Assembly (NCBI GenBank): GCA_044869805.1
Contig: JBIOXV010000107.1
Location: 1-64,000 of the forward strand
Reading direction: 5' to 3'
Source of the DNA: CAWDVR01 sp044869805
GTDB taxonomy: Bacteria; Acidobacteriota; Thermoanaerobaculia; Multivoradales; SZUA-115
Length of the DNA stretch: 64,000 nucleotides
In this document: positions 1-8,219 of the stretch, one piece after another
Position numbering within the stretch: position 1 is the first letter of the stretch
How the letters are laid out: every line of letters begins with the position of its first letter
Notes under the pieces: model-generated
Seen by the model: only the letters and a program-made list of their open reading frames with translations
What the model was told of the DNA's origin: nothing
Databases searched by the model: none
Made by a program: the position numbers and the translations under genes

Positions 1-267
1 CACAACGAAGCGTTCTCGTTTCAGGTCGCAACCGCTGACCAAGCCGAAACGGATCGCTACTGGAACGCGATCGTCGGCAACGGCGGCCAGGAGAGCGCGT
101 GCGGCTGGTGCAAGGACAAATGGGGATTGTCCTGGCAGATTACGCCCATCGCCCTGACGAAAGCGGTCACCGATCCCGATATCGCTGCCGCCAAGCGCGC
201 GTTCGATGGGATGATGCAGATGAAAAAGATCGACATCGCCGCAATCGAAGCGGCGCGCCGCGGTTGA
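1..267 (+). CDS. VOC-family (PhnB-like) protein, C-terminal part
   Basis: The reading frame is open from the window edge and ends in TGA, leaving 88 residues of a protein whose start lies outside. The stretch with GNGGQESACGWCKDKWG followed by WQITP is typical of the PhnB-like or 3-demethylubiquinone-methyltransferase-like branch of the vicinal oxygen chelate (VOC) superfamily. That branch contains many small uncharacterised proteins, some possibly dioxygenase- or resistance-like. The tail (ALTKAV, AFDGMMQMKKIDIAAIEAA) matches the usual C-terminal helix of that branch. No substrate can be named. The gene lies 21 bases upstream of the monooxygenase on the same strand and may share its transcript. 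The family call is fairly secure; the function is open. Confidence 0.75.
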   Translation, partial: HNEAFSFQVATADQAETDRYWNAIVGNGGQESACGWCKDKWGLSWQITPIALTKAVTDPDIAAAKRAFDGMMQMKKIDIAAIEAARRG

Positions 268-288
268 GCCACTGAAGGGAGTTGCGTC

Positions 289-1506
289 GTGGCGGTCGGA
301 CGTGTCGTCATCGTCGGGGCGGGCCCAGCCGGAGCAGCGCTCGCCTACCTGCTGGCCCGCCGCGGGGTGGAGGTCACGCTGCTGGAGCGCCACCCCGGCT
401 TTGAGCGCACCTTCCGCGGCGATGGGCTGCAACCCAGTGGCATCGACGCCTTCGACCAGATGGGATTCGGGGACCGGCTCCGCGAGCTCCCCAAGGCCAG
501 CATCCACACGATAGAGCTCTATCGGGGCGGCCGTCGGCGGGCCCGGCTCGCGACCGAGTCGCTGGGCTTCATCCCCTGCTTCATCCCCCAGCCGGCGGTC
601 CTCGCCATGCTCACCGCGCAGTGCCGCCAGCACCCGTCCTTCCAGCTCCACATGGGGACGGCGGTCCGCGACCTGATCCGGGTGGGCGACCGCGTGGTGG
701 GGGTACAGGCCGACGGCTCAGACGGGCCCCGGGAGCTCGCGGCGGACCTGGTCATCGGCACCGACGGCCGTTACTCGACGGTGCGCAAGCGGGGGGCCTT
801 CACCGAGCCGCGGTCGCCGCAGCACTTCGATGTCCTGAACTTCCTGATCCCCTTTCCCGACTTCTGGCCCGACCGCACGACCGTGCGCCTGGAACTGGGC
901 CCGGGTTGCCTCACGGGCGGCATACCGACGGCCGACGGCCGGCTGTGGGTGGGGATGACCATTCAGAAGGGCCAATTCAGGGCGCTGCGTGGCGCCGGGC
1001 CGGACGGGCTCACCGAGGAGTTGTTGCGCCGCACCTCTCCCGACCTGGCGGCGCACCTGCGGGCCAACGCCGAAGCGCTCGAGCACCCGGTGCTGCTGGA
1101 CGTGATCGTCGGCCGCCTGGAGACCTGGACGGCCCCCGGCTTGCTGCTCCTGGGGGACGCGGCACACCCGATGTCGCCCAACGGGGGGCAAGGGATCAAC
1201 GTAGCGTTGCGGGATGCCCTGGTCGCCGCCAATCACCTGTGCCCGGTGCTCACGCGCGGCAACGACGACGCCGAGATCGACGCCGCCGCCCGGCAGGTCG
1301 CGGCCGAGCGGATGCCAGAGATCGTCGCCATCCAGGAACATCAGCGGAAACAGACCCAGACCTTCTTACGGTCGGACCGCGTCTCGTCCCGGCTGGCGAT
1401 GTGGCTCCTCCCCCTGCTCGCCAAGAGCGGCCTGGTCCACCTGCTGGTCGGGAAGCGGCTGCGGGCCTTGCAGCATGGTGTCGTGCCCGTCCGGTTGACC
1501 GCCTGA
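289..1506 (+). CDS. FAD-dependent monooxygenase (PHBH/UbiH-like)
   Basis: This is a 405-residue flavoprotein hydroxylase of the p-hydroxybenzoate hydroxylase fold. The N-terminal Rossmann motif is GAGPAG (residues 10-15) with an acidic end of the second strand (LLERH). The second FAD-binding motif is LLLGDAAHPMSPNGGQG, with the GD pair at residues 289-290. Family members use NAD(P)H and oxygen to hydroxylate aromatic or polyketide-like substrates or quinone precursors. The length is normal for the family. The start is GTG, chosen because it places the GxGxxG strand immediately at the N-terminus. The substrate is unknown. The neighbours (VOC protein, sulfatase) do not form a recognisable pathway. 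Confidence 0.85.
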   Translation: MAVGRVVIVGAGPAGAALAYLLARRGVEVTLLERHPGFERTFRGDGLQPSGIDAFDQMGFGDRLRELPKASIHTIELYRGGRRRARLATESLGFIPCFIPQPAVLAMLTAQCRQHPSFQLHMGTAVRDLIRVGDRVVGVQADGSDGPRELAADLVIGTDGRYSTVRKRGAFTEPRSPQHFDVLNFLIPFPDFWPDRTTVRLELGPGCLTGGIPTADGRLWVGMTIQKGQFRALRGAGPDGLTEELLRRTSPDLAAHLRANAEALEHPVLLDVIVGRLETWTAPGLLLLGDAAHPMSPNGGQGINVALRDALVAANHLCPVLTRGNDDAEIDAAARQVAAERMPEIVAIQEHQRKQTQTFLRSDRVSSRLAMWLLPLLAKSGLVHLLVGKRLRALQHGVVPVRLTA

Positions 1507-1554
1507 GGCAGGGCGTAGGTCGTTCGTCAGACCGCATTCTGGACTCGTCGCGCT

Positions 1555-3084
1555 ATGACGACATCCCAACGACGCAAGGTGGCGAAGGCTCCCGGGATCT
1601 CGAGGGCCCGAGTGTTCTTCGGACTTCTCCTCGTCGTCGCCGGATGCGGGAACCTTCCGCAACCGCCGCCAGCCGGCGGAACGGGCGGCGAGCGCCCGAA
1701 CGTGGTCGTGGTGCTGGTAGACGATCTGCGCTTCGACGAGCTCCATGCCGGGGGTCATCCGTACCTCGAAACCCCCCACATGGACCGCCTCGCCGCGGAA
1801 GGCGCCCTGTTCGTCAATTCGTTCCACGCCGTGCCCCTGTGCTCTCCCAACCGGGCTACCCTGCTCACCGGCCAGTTCCCGAGCCGCCACGGGATCATCG
1901 ACAACATCGCGCGCAACCTGGCCAGCCATCACCTCGAGACGTTCAATCTTCCCCTGCAGGCCGCGGGGTATCGGACCGCATTCCTGGGCAAGTGGCACAT
2001 GGGGAACGATCCCACACCACGGCCGGGCTGGGACTACTGGGTTGCCATGCCGGGCCAGGGCCGATCGACGGACCCGGAGCTGTTCGAGGACGGTGTCCTG
2101 CACCAGGTGCCGGGATACACCACTGACCTCCTGACCGACCGCGCGGTGTCGTTCATCCAGCGGGAGCACGGGCTTCCGTTCCTGCTGTATCTCGCGCACA
2201 AGGCGGTCCATCCAGACGTCGTGCAACGTGACGACGGCTCGGTCGACCCGGAGAGCGATCGCGGCTACATCCCGGCGGCGCGACACGAGGGTCGTTACCG
2301 CGACCGGGTTTTCACGCGACGCCAGCTACCGTCGGAGATCGCGGCGGACTTGGCCGGAAAGCCCGCGATCCGCCACGCGCTTGCAAAGCTGCCGAGGGCT
2401 GCGGGCCCCGGCCCCGGCGAACACGAGCATGCGGCGTATCCCTGGACCGGCGAGGAGACCATCCGCCGACGCGCCGAGATGATCCTGGCCGTCGACGAGA
2501 GCCTCGGGCGAATCATCGCCACGCTGGACTCTCTGCAGCTGCTGGACAAGACGGTCGTCGTCCTGAGCAGCGACAACGGCTTTTTCTTCGGCGAGCACGG
2601 CCTCACCACCGAGCGCCGGCTGCCGTACGAGGAATCGATCCGCAACCCGCTCCTGATGCGGTATCCGCCGAGGATTCCCGCCGGATCGCGCCCGCAAGGG
2701 CTGGTCCTCACGGTAGACCTTGCGCCCACGGTGCTGGATTTGGCCGGCGTGCCGATCAGTCCTTCCATCCAAGGCAGCTCCTTGGTGCCTCTCCTTCAGG
2801 GAACGCCGGCCGGTTGGCGGCAGGCCGTCCTGGTCGAGTTCTACACCAACGAGCAGCCGTTTCCCCACCTGATGGACATGGACTACCGGGCGATTCGTAC
2901 CGACAGGTACAAGTACATCCACTGGATCAAGCACCCCGATCAGGACGAGCTCTACGACTTGCAGTCGGATGCGCTGGAGCGGCGCAATCTGGCGAGCGAT
3001 CCAGCGCTCGCGCCGGTGAAGGCTTCGCTCAGGGCGGACCTGGGCAAGCTGGTGCTCGAAGCCGTGGGTCTCCCCGCCAGGTGA
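1555..3084 (+). CDS. Lipoprotein sulfatase (alkaline phosphatase superfamily)
   Basis: This is a 509-residue type I sulfatase. A hydrophobic segment ends in the lipobox VAGC, with the lipidated Cys at residue 31, so the enzyme is probably anchored in the cell envelope. After a Pro/Gly linker comes the metal-binding D56-D57 pair and then the formylglycine motif CSPNR (C96), followed by ATLLTG. SSDNGFFFGEHG (D340, N341) supplies the second metal-site half. All catalytic landmarks are therefore present, and activity would need a formylglycine-generating enzyme elsewhere. Probable role: removing sulfate esters from sulfated glycans or other compounds. The gene is transcribed in the same direction as the monooxygenase 48 bases upstream and converges on the minus-strand TPR gene. 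Confidence 0.9.
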   Translation: MTTSQRRKVAKAPGISRARVFFGLLLVVAGCGNLPQPPPAGGTGGERPNVVVVLVDDLRFDELHAGGHPYLETPHMDRLAAEGALFVNSFHAVPLCSPNRATLLTGQFPSRHGIIDNIARNLASHHLETFNLPLQAAGYRTAFLGKWHMGNDPTPRPGWDYWVAMPGQGRSTDPELFEDGVLHQVPGYTTDLLTDRAVSFIQREHGLPFLLYLAHKAVHPDVVQRDDGSVDPESDRGYIPAARHEGRYRDRVFTRRQLPSEIAADLAGKPAIRHALAKLPRAAGPGPGEHEHAAYPWTGEETIRRRAEMILAVDESLGRIIATLDSLQLLDKTVVVLSSDNGFFFGEHGLTTERRLPYEESIRNPLLMRYPPRIPAGSRPQGLVLTVDLAPTVLDLAGVPISPSIQGSSLVPLLQGTPAGWRQAVLVEFYTNEQPFPHLMDMDYRAIRTDRYKYIHWIKHPDQDELYDLQSDALERRNLASDPALAPVKASLRADLGKLVLEAVGLPAR

Positions 3085-3178
3085 GCGTGATCACCAGCCT
3101 GCAACGGACGGGCCTGACGACAGCCTGCGGCGGACGGCGCTTCGCGCTGCCACTCTCGCCGCCCGTGAAGCGACGCTG

Positions 3179-3646
3179 TCAGGGGCTCTGCGCCCCCGGC
3201 TTGAAGTCCGGCGGCACCTCGCGCGCCAGCAGCGGGTCGAGCTCGAGCGCGGTCTCGAAGCTCTGTCTCGCTTCGTCGCGCCTGCCGGCCTCGAGCTGCG
3301 CACGGCCGAGGTTGAGGTAGGTCTCCGGCCGCGGCTCGAGCTCGTTCGCCTTGCGGTAGGACTCGATCGCCGCCTGCGGCGAGCCCAGCAGGCGGTGCAC
3401 GCTGCCGATGGCGATCGGGATGCCGATTTCGACCGGGTCGCGCTCCGCGGCGCGGCGTAGCAGGTCGAGGTTGGCGCGCAGAATGCCGGCGCCCGCCTGG
3501 CCCATGCGCAGCGCGTAGAGGCTCGCGGTCTCGGCCCGCTGCAAGGCGACGGCGGCCGCGATGCGGTCGACCGTGCGCTCGATCTGCAGCACGAGACCCA
3601 CGGCGAGCGCCGCCAGCAGCAGCCAGCCCGCCAGCCGGCCGCTCAT
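3179..3646 (-). CDS. Membrane-anchored TPR protein
   Basis: This is a 155-residue protein starting MSGRLAGW. A hydrophobic N-terminal segment (LLLAALAVGLVL) acts as a signal anchor. Two or three tetratricopeptide-like helical repeats follow, the clearest being LGSPQAAIESYRKANELEPRPETYLNLG and the next unit ending in LELDPLLARE. The start ATG overlaps the stop of the upstream O-antigen-ligase-like gene in an ATGA arrangement, which implies translational coupling. Many bacterial Wzy/ligase-type proteins carry C-terminal TPRs; here the TPR part is a separate gene, possibly the same functional unit split in two. The longer open frame upstream of the ATG is antisense-like low-complexity sequence and is not used. 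Confidence 0.75.
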   Translation of the reverse strand: MSGRLAGWLLLAALAVGLVLQIERTVDRIAAAVALQRAETASLYALRMGQAGAGILRANLDLLRRAAERDPVEIGIPIAIGSVHRLLGSPQAAIESYRKANELEPRPETYLNLGRAQLEAGRRDEARQSFETALELDPLLAREVPPDFKPGAQSP

Positions 3647-5010
3647 ACCGTTTCCTCGCGGCGCGCCGCGGCGAAGATCCAGGCGAGGAGCAGGACCGCC
3701 GGGTACGCGGTCAGCGCGATGCGGAAGGGGAAGAAGGCGATCGACATCACGGCGTAGGCCGTGATCCCGGCCCAGGCCACGGCCGCGTCCGAGGGGCGCG
3801 TGGCAACGGCGCCGCGCGGATCGCCGCGGATCGCACTCCCGCCCGGGCCCGGCAGCCGCCGCATCTGCCGCAGCAGCACGTAGAGCGCCCAGGCGAGAGC
3901 GAGCAGGCCGGGCACGCCCCACTCGGCGGCCGCCTCCAGGTACTCGTTGTGGGCGTTGGCGAAGATCACGTTCTCCTGCGAACGGAAGAACTTGACGCCC
4001 TCATCCACGAGCTCCAGGCGCGCCGGGGCGAAGGCGGCGCGGAAAGCGCCGTGCCCCACCCCGGCGATCGGGTGCTCCTCCAGCATCCACAGTGCCGTCC
4101 GCCAGCCGTCGAGGCGGCCGGTCAGGACGCTGTTGAGATCGCCGCCCACCGCCGCCGAGAGCTTGCCCGCGACCCGCTGCCGGAGCGGCGCCAGCACGAG
4201 GACCAGGGTCACGCCCACCGCCGCGATGCCGCCGGCGAGGGCGAGCGCGCGACGGCGAGGCAGGAGCATGCCCCAGAACACCAAGCTGCCGGCGCCGAGG
4301 GCGAGGAGTGCGGTCAGGCTCTGGGTGATGGCCACGGTGTAGAGGCCGAGAGCGATCGCCGCGGCATAGAGCCAGCGCCAGCGGCGCCGCGCGGCGAGCG
4401 CCTCCTGGGCCAGCAAGCAGGGCAGCACCCAGAAGGCTCCGAGATCGCCCGGGTTGCCGGCCAGGGCGGTGACCCCCAGCCGGTTCCACTCCAGGCCGCG
4501 CGCGAAGCGCAGCGGCTCCCACAGGTCGTGGTACTGGAGCACCGCGACCAGGGACATCAGCACCGCCGGCACGACCAGGAAGCCGAGCAACCGCCGCAGG
4601 CGCTCGGGGGCGAGCCCGAGGCTCCAGCCGGCGAGCGCCGCGGCGCCGATCCACAGATCGATCAGCCCTTCCCGCACGTGGAGCGGATGTGCGGTGGCGG
4701 CGAGGCCGAGCGTGGTGACGGCGAGCAGCGGCGCGAGCGCCCGCAGCACGGGGATCTCGGTCAGGGTGCGCCAGCGGATGGTTTCCACGCCGCGCAGCTT
4801 CCAGGCGAGCGGCACGAGGGAGAGGAGCGCCACCGTCGCGGCGAAGAGCAGCTTGGGCAGCCGGAAGGCCTCCTTGGCTTCGTGCCACATGACGAACGGC
4901 AGCACCAACAGCAGCAGGCCGACGAGGACCTCGCAGAGCCGCTCCGCAGCGCTCGCCGTCGCCGGCTGCGCGGGGAGAGGGCGCTTCGTTGCGGTTCGTT
5001 TCGGCGGCAC
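3643..5010 (-). CDS. O-antigen ligase / Wzy-like membrane protein
   Basis: This is a 455-residue polytopic membrane protein with roughly ten hydrophobic segments. It has a large extracytoplasmic loop near residues 280-340 containing GRLDGWRTALWMLEEHPI then GVGHGAF and, further on, ANAHNEYLEAAAEWGVPG. The G(H)GxF and H-N-E/D-Y/L-E pattern is the signature of the O-antigen ligase/polymerase (Wzy_C/WaaL) superfamily. Members transfer undecaprenyl-linked glycans to an acceptor or polymerise them on the outer face of the inner membrane. The start is GTG. The gene is followed by a coupled TPR gene and preceded by a nucleotidyltransferase-like gene, all on the minus strand, probably one operon. Ligase versus polymerase cannot be decided from sequence alone. 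Confidence 0.85.
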   Translation of the reverse strand: MPPKRTATKRPLPAQPATASAAERLCEVLVGLLLLVLPFVMWHEAKEAFRLPKLLFAATVALLSLVPLAWKLRGVETIRWRTLTEIPVLRALAPLLAVTTLGLAATAHPLHVREGLIDLWIGAAALAGWSLGLAPERLRRLLGFLVVPAVLMSLVAVLQYHDLWEPLRFARGLEWNRLGVTALAGNPGDLGAFWVLPCLLAQEALAARRRWRWLYAAAIALGLYTVAITQSLTALLALGAGSLVFWGMLLPRRRALALAGGIAAVGVTLVLVLAPLRQRVAGKLSAAVGGDLNSVLTGRLDGWRTALWMLEEHPIAGVGHGAFRAAFAPARLELVDEGVKFFRSQENVIFANAHNEYLEAAAEWGVPGLLALAWALYVLLRQMRRLPGPGGSAIRGDPRGAVATRPSDAAVAWAGITAYAVMSIAFFPFRIALTAYPAVLLLAWIFAAARREETV

Positions 5011-5031
5011 GGAGGATCGAGAAGCGCAGGC

Positions 5032-5059
5032 TGAAGCGGTGGGCGTGAAGCGGTGGGCA
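5032..5059. repeat. 14-bp direct tandem duplication
   Basis: The unit TGAAGCGGTGGGC(G/A) occurs twice head to tail in the short gap between the nucleotidyltransferase-like gene and the ligase-like gene. It looks like a simple replication-slippage duplication; no function is apparent. Confidence 0.6.
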
Positions 5060-5064
5060 GTGTA

Positions 5065-6438
5065 TCACCCGCTCCGCCGCTGGCCGGGCCGCTCCACGTG
5101 ACTGCTACGGCGCAGCGCGACAGCGCTCGCCGCGTAGGCGAAGGCGCGGCGCGCGAGATCCAGCGGCCGACCGAGGCGCCGTGCCCAGCGAGCCCGCGCA
5201 CCGCGCGCCGGCCCGTAGATCGCTTCGAGCTCGGCGCGGCTCGGGAACAGCGCTTTCCACAGCGAGCGAGCGACAGCCACGGGCCGCGACCGGTCCGAGA
5301 GCGGTCGGGCGAGCATCGCGAAGCGCAGCGAGCGCCCGTAGCGCTCGTCGAGCGCGCCGGCCAGGAGGTGATGGAGGAGTGCCGTTTCGCCGCTCTCCGC
5401 GATCGGCTCCGCGAGTACCGCGAGGTCACCCGCGCCCAGCCGCCTGCCGAGGCCGGCCAGGCTCGAGACCTCCGGCTCCGAGATCTCGCCGGCTACCAGC
5501 CGCGCGACGCGCGCCAGCCAGCCGGCGCCTGCCTGGTCTCTCGCTTCGGCGGCGCCGGCTTCCGGCGCGCCCCCATGCGGGGTGCACAAATCCGCGGTGC
5601 ACAAACTCGCGGTGCACAAATTCGCGGCGCACAAGTCGAGCCAGTCGCCGATCAACCGCAGCGCCGGGTAGGCGTGGGGCGCGAGGCCGTGCTGCACCAG
5701 GCCGTGCACCAAGGCGTGCGCCGCCAGCACCTCGCGGGCCGGTACGAAACAGGGCCCGGCCAGACCGCGGGCGGGCACCAGAAGGCCGGCCGCGGCGAGG
5801 CCCGGCGCCGTGGCCGAGCCCTCCCCCACCGCGAGCCGCACACCGAGCACGATGCGGTGGATCTCGACCGGGCCACCCTGTGGCGCCAGCAGCGCCGGCA
5901 ACTGGTGCTCCATCCCCGGCATCGCGGCGGCGGCAAAGCCGCTCTCGACGAGCGCCCGATGGAGCTCCTCGGCGCGCTCCGGCGCCACCAGCACGTCGAG
6001 ATCGGCGGCCGGCCGGCTGCCCTCGGCGAGCACGCCGGCGAGCTCCAGGGCGAAAAACTTGAGGAAGACGATCGGCAGCCCGAGCGCGGAGGCGACGCGT
6101 GCCAGCTCCTCGGCCACGGCGGCGAGCCGCAGGTTGGAGGCGGCGGTCGAGAGGCGATCACGGCGGAAGAGTGCCGCCTGCTCGGCGCCGACCTCGGCGA
6201 TGAGCTCCCCGGGCGATACGCGCGCCGCGATGCGCGGCGAGAGGCCCAACCCGGCCGCGAGGGAGTACGCATCCGCCACCGGGGCCTGGAGCGCGGCGCC
6301 GCCGGGAGCGGCGATCGTCGCGAGCAGCTTCGCGGGTGGCCCGAAGGCCCGCGCCAGCACCCAGAGCAGGGCCGGCCGGGCCTCCACCCGCGGCGGCCGG
6401 AAACGCACACCGGAGCGACGGGGTGCGCGGCGAGTCAT
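5065..6438 (-). CDS. Nucleotidyltransferase-fold protein (NTP_transf_5-like)
   Basis: This is a 457-residue protein starting MTRRAPRRSG. The central region contains VFLKFFALELAGVL, EGSRPAADLDVLV, and a following helix with AEELHRALVESGF. That pattern (K-x-x-A, then G-S/R...D-x-D-x-L-V) is the uncharacterised nucleotidyltransferase family often found beside polysaccharide and RiPP gene clusters. The D-L-D pair would be the metal-binding motif. The C-terminal half is helical and Leu/Ala-rich. An odd internal pentapeptide repeat (A-N/S/D-L-C-T, three times) lies near residue 270. The gene heads a minus-strand group with the O-antigen-ligase-like and TPR genes, so a role in glycan assembly is plausible but unproven. 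The substrate is unknown. Confidence 0.7.
   Translation of the reverse strand: MTRRAPRRSGVRFRPPRVEARPALLWVLARAFGPPAKLLATIAAPGGAALQAPVADAYSLAAGLGLSPRIAARVSPGELIAEVGAEQAALFRRDRLSTAASNLRLAAVAEELARVASALGLPIVFLKFFALELAGVLAEGSRPAADLDVLVAPERAEELHRALVESGFAAAAMPGMEHQLPALLAPQGGPVEIHRIVLGVRLAVGEGSATAPGLAAAGLLVPARGLAGPCFVPAREVLAAHALVHGLVQHGLAPHAYPALRLIGDWLDLCAANLCTASLCTADLCTPHGGAPEAGAAEARDQAGAGWLARVARLVAGEISEPEVSSLAGLGRRLGAGDLAVLAEPIAESGETALLHHLLAGALDERYGRSLRFAMLARPLSDRSRPVAVARSLWKALFPSRAELEAIYGPARGARARWARRLGRPLDLARRAFAYAASAVALRRSSHVERPGQRRSG
5582..5640 (-). repeat. In-frame 15-bp tandem repeat (pentapeptide)
   Basis: About four copies of a 15-bp unit (plus-strand GTGCACAAAnnCGCG) lie inside the nucleotidyltransferase-like gene. 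Read on the minus strand they encode A-N-L-C-T, A-S-L-C-T, A-D-L-C-T. This matches the A-(D/N)-L-x-x spacing of pentapeptide-repeat proteins. The unit length is a multiple of three, so copy number could change without a frameshift. Confidence 0.75.
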
Positions 6439-6445
6439 GCCGGCC

Positions 6446-6451
6446 AGGATA
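6446..6451 (-). promoter_or_regulatory. Candidate -10 element, leaderless start
   Basis: On the minus strand TATCCT lies 7 bases before the ATG of the nucleotidyltransferase-like gene, with no Shine-Dalgarno sequence between. No convincing -35 is visible. The spacing fits a leaderless mRNA. Prediction only. Confidence 0.35.
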
Positions 6452-6545
6452 GCGCGGTGACTGGGCCGACCACGTGGGTGGCTCGATGGCAACGACTCGG
6501 CTGGTGACGGGCCGCGGGTGCACACGGCCTTGGTGGGCGATGGGT

Positions 6546-6551
6546 TATGGT
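6546..6551 (+). promoter_or_regulatory. Candidate -10 element, leaderless start
   Basis: TATGGT lies 6 bases before the GTG chosen as start of the helical-repeat gene. It mirrors the element for the divergent gene about 100 bases away. It supports the GTG start over the upstream ATG at 6540, but it is a short motif and could be chance. Confidence 0.3.
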
Positions 6552-6557
6552 CGCCGC

Positions 6558-8195
6558 GTGCGCCCTGCCTTCCGAGTTGGCGTCGCCGCCGCCGGCCTGC
6601 TCGCCGCCGCCGCGGCCGGCGCCCGCTACGCCGAGCTGCGCGGCGAGCGCGCCGCGCTCGCCGCCAGCGTGCGTCCGCTCGCCACGCAGCCGGCCACGCT
6701 CGGCGTGCTCGCCGGCCTGGGGAGCGAGCCCAGCCTCGCCGCGGCCCGCGCCCGGCTCGCCCGCGCCCTGGTCGCGGAGGTGCTGCGGCCCGGAGCCCGC
6801 GCGCCGGCGGAGCACGCCGCCGACCTCGCTCGGCTGCGGCTCGCCAATGGGCTCGCGCTGCGCGCCCTGGCGCAGGAGCCGGCGAGCTGGGAGGCCCTGC
6901 TGGCGCTCGGCGCCTCGACCTACCTCGAATGGTCGCTCGCCGAGGACAACCGCCTGTTCATCGAGGCCCGCGCCTGGGAGCGGCCGCTGCGGCGCGCGCA
7001 GGAGCTGGCGCCCTGGCGCGCCGAGCCGGCGCGCTTCCTGTCGCTCGCCTATCTCGAGCTCTGGCGGGTGTTGCCGGACTGGAAACGCGAGCAGGCGAGG
7101 AAGCTCGTTGCCCAGGGCCTGGCCGACCCCGCCACCTTCGACCGCCTGATCGAGCCCTGGCTCGAGGTCTCGTCCCACGAAGGCCCGGACGCGGTCGAGC
7201 AAGCGTTGGCCCTGGTGCCGCCCGCGCCGTTCGCCTGGCAGCGCCTCCATCGCCTGTTCGCGGCGCGGGGTGACTGGCCGGCGCTCGCCCGCGCCGCCAC
7301 GCGGCTCGAGGCGGCGCTCGCCGCCGACCTGGGCCGGCAGGTGGCGGCCGCGGAAGCGCGGCTCGCGGCCGGCGAGCCCGCCGCGGCGCGCGAGATGCTG
7401 CTCGCGGCCCTCGGGCAGATGCCGGTCGACGGACGCTATGCCACCCTCTTCAGCCGCGCGCTGCAGCAGCTTCCGGCCGGGTCTCTCGATTCGGCGAGCG
7501 TGCCGGCGCTCGAAGCCTGGCTGGACTGGGCGCTGCAGCTCTGCGCCGAGCGCGAGTGCCCGCTGCCGCCGGCGGTGCTCGGCCGCCTGGCTCGCGGCTG
7601 TGAGCCCAGAGAGCAGCCGCTCGCGGCGCTCGCCCTGCTCGCGAGCGGCGACCGGGCGGGCGCCGAGCGCCTCGAGCGCCAGGCCGGCGGAACGTCGCAG
7701 CCGGGCTGGGCGCCCTACTGGATCGCCAAGGCCAGGCAGCTCGCCGGCGGCCGCGATGCCGAGGGCGCGCGCGCGGCGCTGGCCTTGCTGCCGGGCTGGG
7801 CCGAGCGCGGCCCGGCCTACTGGACAGCGCGTCTGGCCGTGGCCCGCGCGAGTTCCGACGCGGCGGCCCGCGCCGAGGCCGAGACCCAGCTCGCATTTCT
7901 CGCCGCCGAGCGGGTCCCGGCCTCGGCCTGGCGAAGCCAAGGCGCCTCCTGGGCCATGGAGTTGTACGTCGCTGGTACCACCTCGGCGTTGCGCGTCGCC
8001 CTCGCCCCCGTCCCACCGGCCGGCGCCGCGGTCCTGGCCCGCATCGACGGCACCTCCGCCGGCACCTTCGCCCTCGCGCCCGCCGCCACCGAGCTGCTGA
8101 TCCCGGCGCCGCTTGCCCCCGGCAGCCATCGCTTCGAGCTCGAGGCCCTGGCCAACACCCGCGTGGAGCCGAGGGAAGTGGTCGTCGATCTGTAG
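6558..8195 (+). CDS. Secreted or anchored helical-repeat (TPR-like) protein
   Basis: This is a 545-residue protein with an N-terminal hydrophobic segment (VGVAAAGLLAAAAAG), then about 400 residues of Ala/Leu/Arg-rich helical pairs resembling degenerate TPRs (for example LEWSLAEDNRLF, AAAREMLLAALGQMP, DGRYATLFSRAL). It ends in a beta-rich domain of about 80 residues (VLARIDGTSAGTFALAP, then APLAPGSHRFELEAL). I cannot assign a function. Divergent transcription from a nucleotidyltransferase/ligase group suggests a role in envelope glycan export or assembly. An alternative ATG start at 6540 adds six residues (MGYGRR). The gene converges on the HEXXH gene with 23 bases between the two stop codons. 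Confidence 0.6.
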   Translation: MRPAFRVGVAAAGLLAAAAAGARYAELRGERAALAASVRPLATQPATLGVLAGLGSEPSLAAARARLARALVAEVLRPGARAPAEHAADLARLRLANGLALRALAQEPASWEALLALGASTYLEWSLAEDNRLFIEARAWERPLRRAQELAPWRAEPARFLSLAYLELWRVLPDWKREQARKLVAQGLADPATFDRLIEPWLEVSSHEGPDAVEQALALVPPAPFAWQRLHRLFAARGDWPALARAATRLEAALAADLGRQVAAAEARLAAGEPAAAREMLLAALGQMPVDGRYATLFSRALQQLPAGSLDSASVPALEAWLDWALQLCAERECPLPPAVLGRLARGCEPREQPLAALALLASGDRAGAERLERQAGGTSQPGWAPYWIAKARQLAGGRDAEGARAALALLPGWAERGPAYWTARLAVARASSDAAARAEAETQLAFLAAERVPASAWRSQGASWAMELYVAGTTSALRVALAPVPPAGAAVLARIDGTSAGTFALAPAATELLIPAPLAPGSHRFELEALANTRVEPREVVVDL

Positions 8196-8203
8196 GTCGA
8201 GTC

Positions 8204-8219
8204 GCGCCGGGCCCGGCGC
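8204..8219. terminator. Perfect 16-bp GC palindrome between convergent genes
   Basis: GCGCCGGGCCCGGCGC lies exactly between two convergent stop codons and touches the last base of the minus-strand gene. As RNA it can form a short hairpin on either strand. There is no U-tract on either side, so terminator function is uncertain. Confidence 0.35.

Noticed and set aside
5582..5640. CRISPR-like array
   Set aside because: Units are 15 bases, directly tandem without spacers and in frame within a gene.
5065..6438. Lasso-peptide or other RiPP role for the nucleotidyltransferase-like gene
   Set aside because: No lasso cyclase or B-protein-like protease/RRE neighbours; the asparagine synthase at 46.8 kb is far away in a glycan operon.
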